DNA of 13,858 nt from an uncultured Pseudomonadota bacterium (GTDB taxonomy: Bacteria; Bdellovibrionota_B; Oligoflexia; Oligoflexales; Bog-1112): NCBI GenBank assembly GCA_937896265.1, contig CALBMD010000211.1, forward strand, positions 1-13,858. The letters are read 5' to 3'. Each line of letters opens with the position of its first letter. The first letter of the stretch is position 1. This document shows positions 13,302 through 13,858 of this stretch, in pieces. A program made the translations under genes and the position numbers. The notes under the pieces were generated by a model that saw only the letters and a list, made by a program, of their open reading frames with translations, made no database searches and was not told the DNA's origin.

Positions 13302-13858
13302 ATGACACTGAGAAACTTTCGTGACGTCCTTCGCAACGGGGAAACTTTACTGGTTGATGGTGCTATTGGTACCGAGCTTTATAAGCGTGGTCTTTTCATA
13401 AATAACTGCTTTGAGAATGCTTGCCTTGCCTCTCCTGATCTTGTGGAACAAGTGCACAAGGATTATCTACAAGCTGGTGCTCAGATCTTGACAACCAACA
13501 GTTGGGGAGCCAACAGACTAAAGCTCGCTGGGCACAATCTCCAAGACAAAGTAAAGGAGATCAATACCAAAGCGGTGGAACTAGCTAAGAAAGTGGCTGG
13601 CGATCAGGCTTGGGTGCTTGGCAGTGTTGGGCCTCTTGGGGTGCGCATTGAACCGTTTGGACCTCTCTCGTTTCAAGAGGTGAGAGAGATTTTTAAGGAG
13701 CAAATCAGCCCCTTGGTGCAAGCTGGCATCGATCTACTCTCCTTAGAGACCTTTGCTGATCTATCTGAATTGCAGCAAGCTATATTAGCGGTGCGAGAGG
13801 TAGCCCCTGATCTGCCGCTTATTGTTAATGCTGTTATTGGTGATGATTTACAATCACC
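13302..13858 (+). CDS. Homocysteine S-methyltransferase, N-terminal part (cut by window end)
   Basis: Transfers a methyl group to homocysteine to make methionine. The 185 codons in the window match the N-terminal part of the homocysteine-binding barrel found in MetH and in the bifunctional homocysteine S-methyltransferase/methylenetetrahydrofolate reductase (YitJ type). VDGAIGTELYKRG (18-30) is the barrel opening, TTNSWGANRLKL (64-75) the active-site loop region, VLGSVGPLG (105-113) and SLETFADLSELQQAI the later strands. The zinc-ligand cysteines of this family lie further on and are outside the window, as is any second domain, so MetH, YitJ type and single-domain enzyme cannot be told apart. 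ATG at 13302 has AGG at 13292-13294, seven bases upstream. It reads in the same direction as the permease, 77 bp downstream. Confidence 0.87.
   Translation, partial: MTLRNFRDVLRNGETLLVDGAIGTELYKRGLFINNCFENACLASPDLVEQVHKDYLQAGAQILTTNSWGANRLKLAGHNLQDKVKEINTKAVELAKKVAGDQAWVLGSVGPLGVRIEPFGPLSFQEVREIFKEQISPLVQAGIDLLSLETFADLSELQQAILAVREVAPDLPLIVNAVIGDDLQS

Noticed and set aside
1..13858. CRISPR array, tRNA, rRNA, replication origin or toxin-antitoxin pair
   Set aside because: No spaced direct-repeat array, cloverleaf, ribosomal core sequence, DnaA-box cluster or overlapping small-gene pair of a known type was seen.

Overview
The window looks like chromosomal DNA of a Gram-negative, flagellated, AT-leaning bacterium. 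Signs are an O-antigen-ligase-type membrane protein, Sec signal peptides, a FliG motor protein, and a cytochrome c/FTR1 iron permease behind a Fur-like site. A small histone-fold protein with a lysine-rich tail fits best with the Bdellovibrionota/Oligoflexia, where bacterial histones are known. That placement is inference from one marker plus general gene content; no rRNA or tRNA is present to confirm it.

Layout. 1-2917 (+): an O-antigen ligase/polymerase family membrane protein, possibly cut at its 5' end by the window edge, then a sucrase/ferredoxin-like protein 20 bp downstream. 2918-3704 (-): an exported repeat-containing small protein whose frame is broken by a one-base deletion inside its second repeat, preceded by a terminator for the gene upstream. 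3705-4700 (-): fliG, alone and with its own promoter and terminator. 4927-5870 (+): the histone gene followed by coaE (dephospho-CoA kinase). 5871-6108: no gene, but about 200 bp of nested inverted repeats bordered by a short direct repeat, resembling a MITE-like insertion. 6109-7269 (-): a GT4-family glycosyltransferase. 7400-7633 (+): a small hypothetical protein. 7848-10785 (+): hisS overlapping an orphan family-5 peptide-binding protein. 10763-11068 (-): a small hypothetical protein convergent on the binding protein. 11230-13224 (+): the cytochrome c/FTR1 permease. 13302 to the edge (+): the N-terminal part of a homocysteine S-methyltransferase.

The genes do not form one pathway. It is a housekeeping neighbourhood (CoA synthesis, histidyl-tRNA synthesis, methionine/C1 metabolism) mixed with envelope functions (surface polysaccharide, glycosyl transfer, solute binding, iron uptake) and a chromatin gene. 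The most unusual items are the tailed histone, the palindromic element between coaE and the glycosyltransferase gene, and the frameshifted repeat protein. No CRISPR array, defence system, tRNA, rRNA or complete insertion sequence was recognised.
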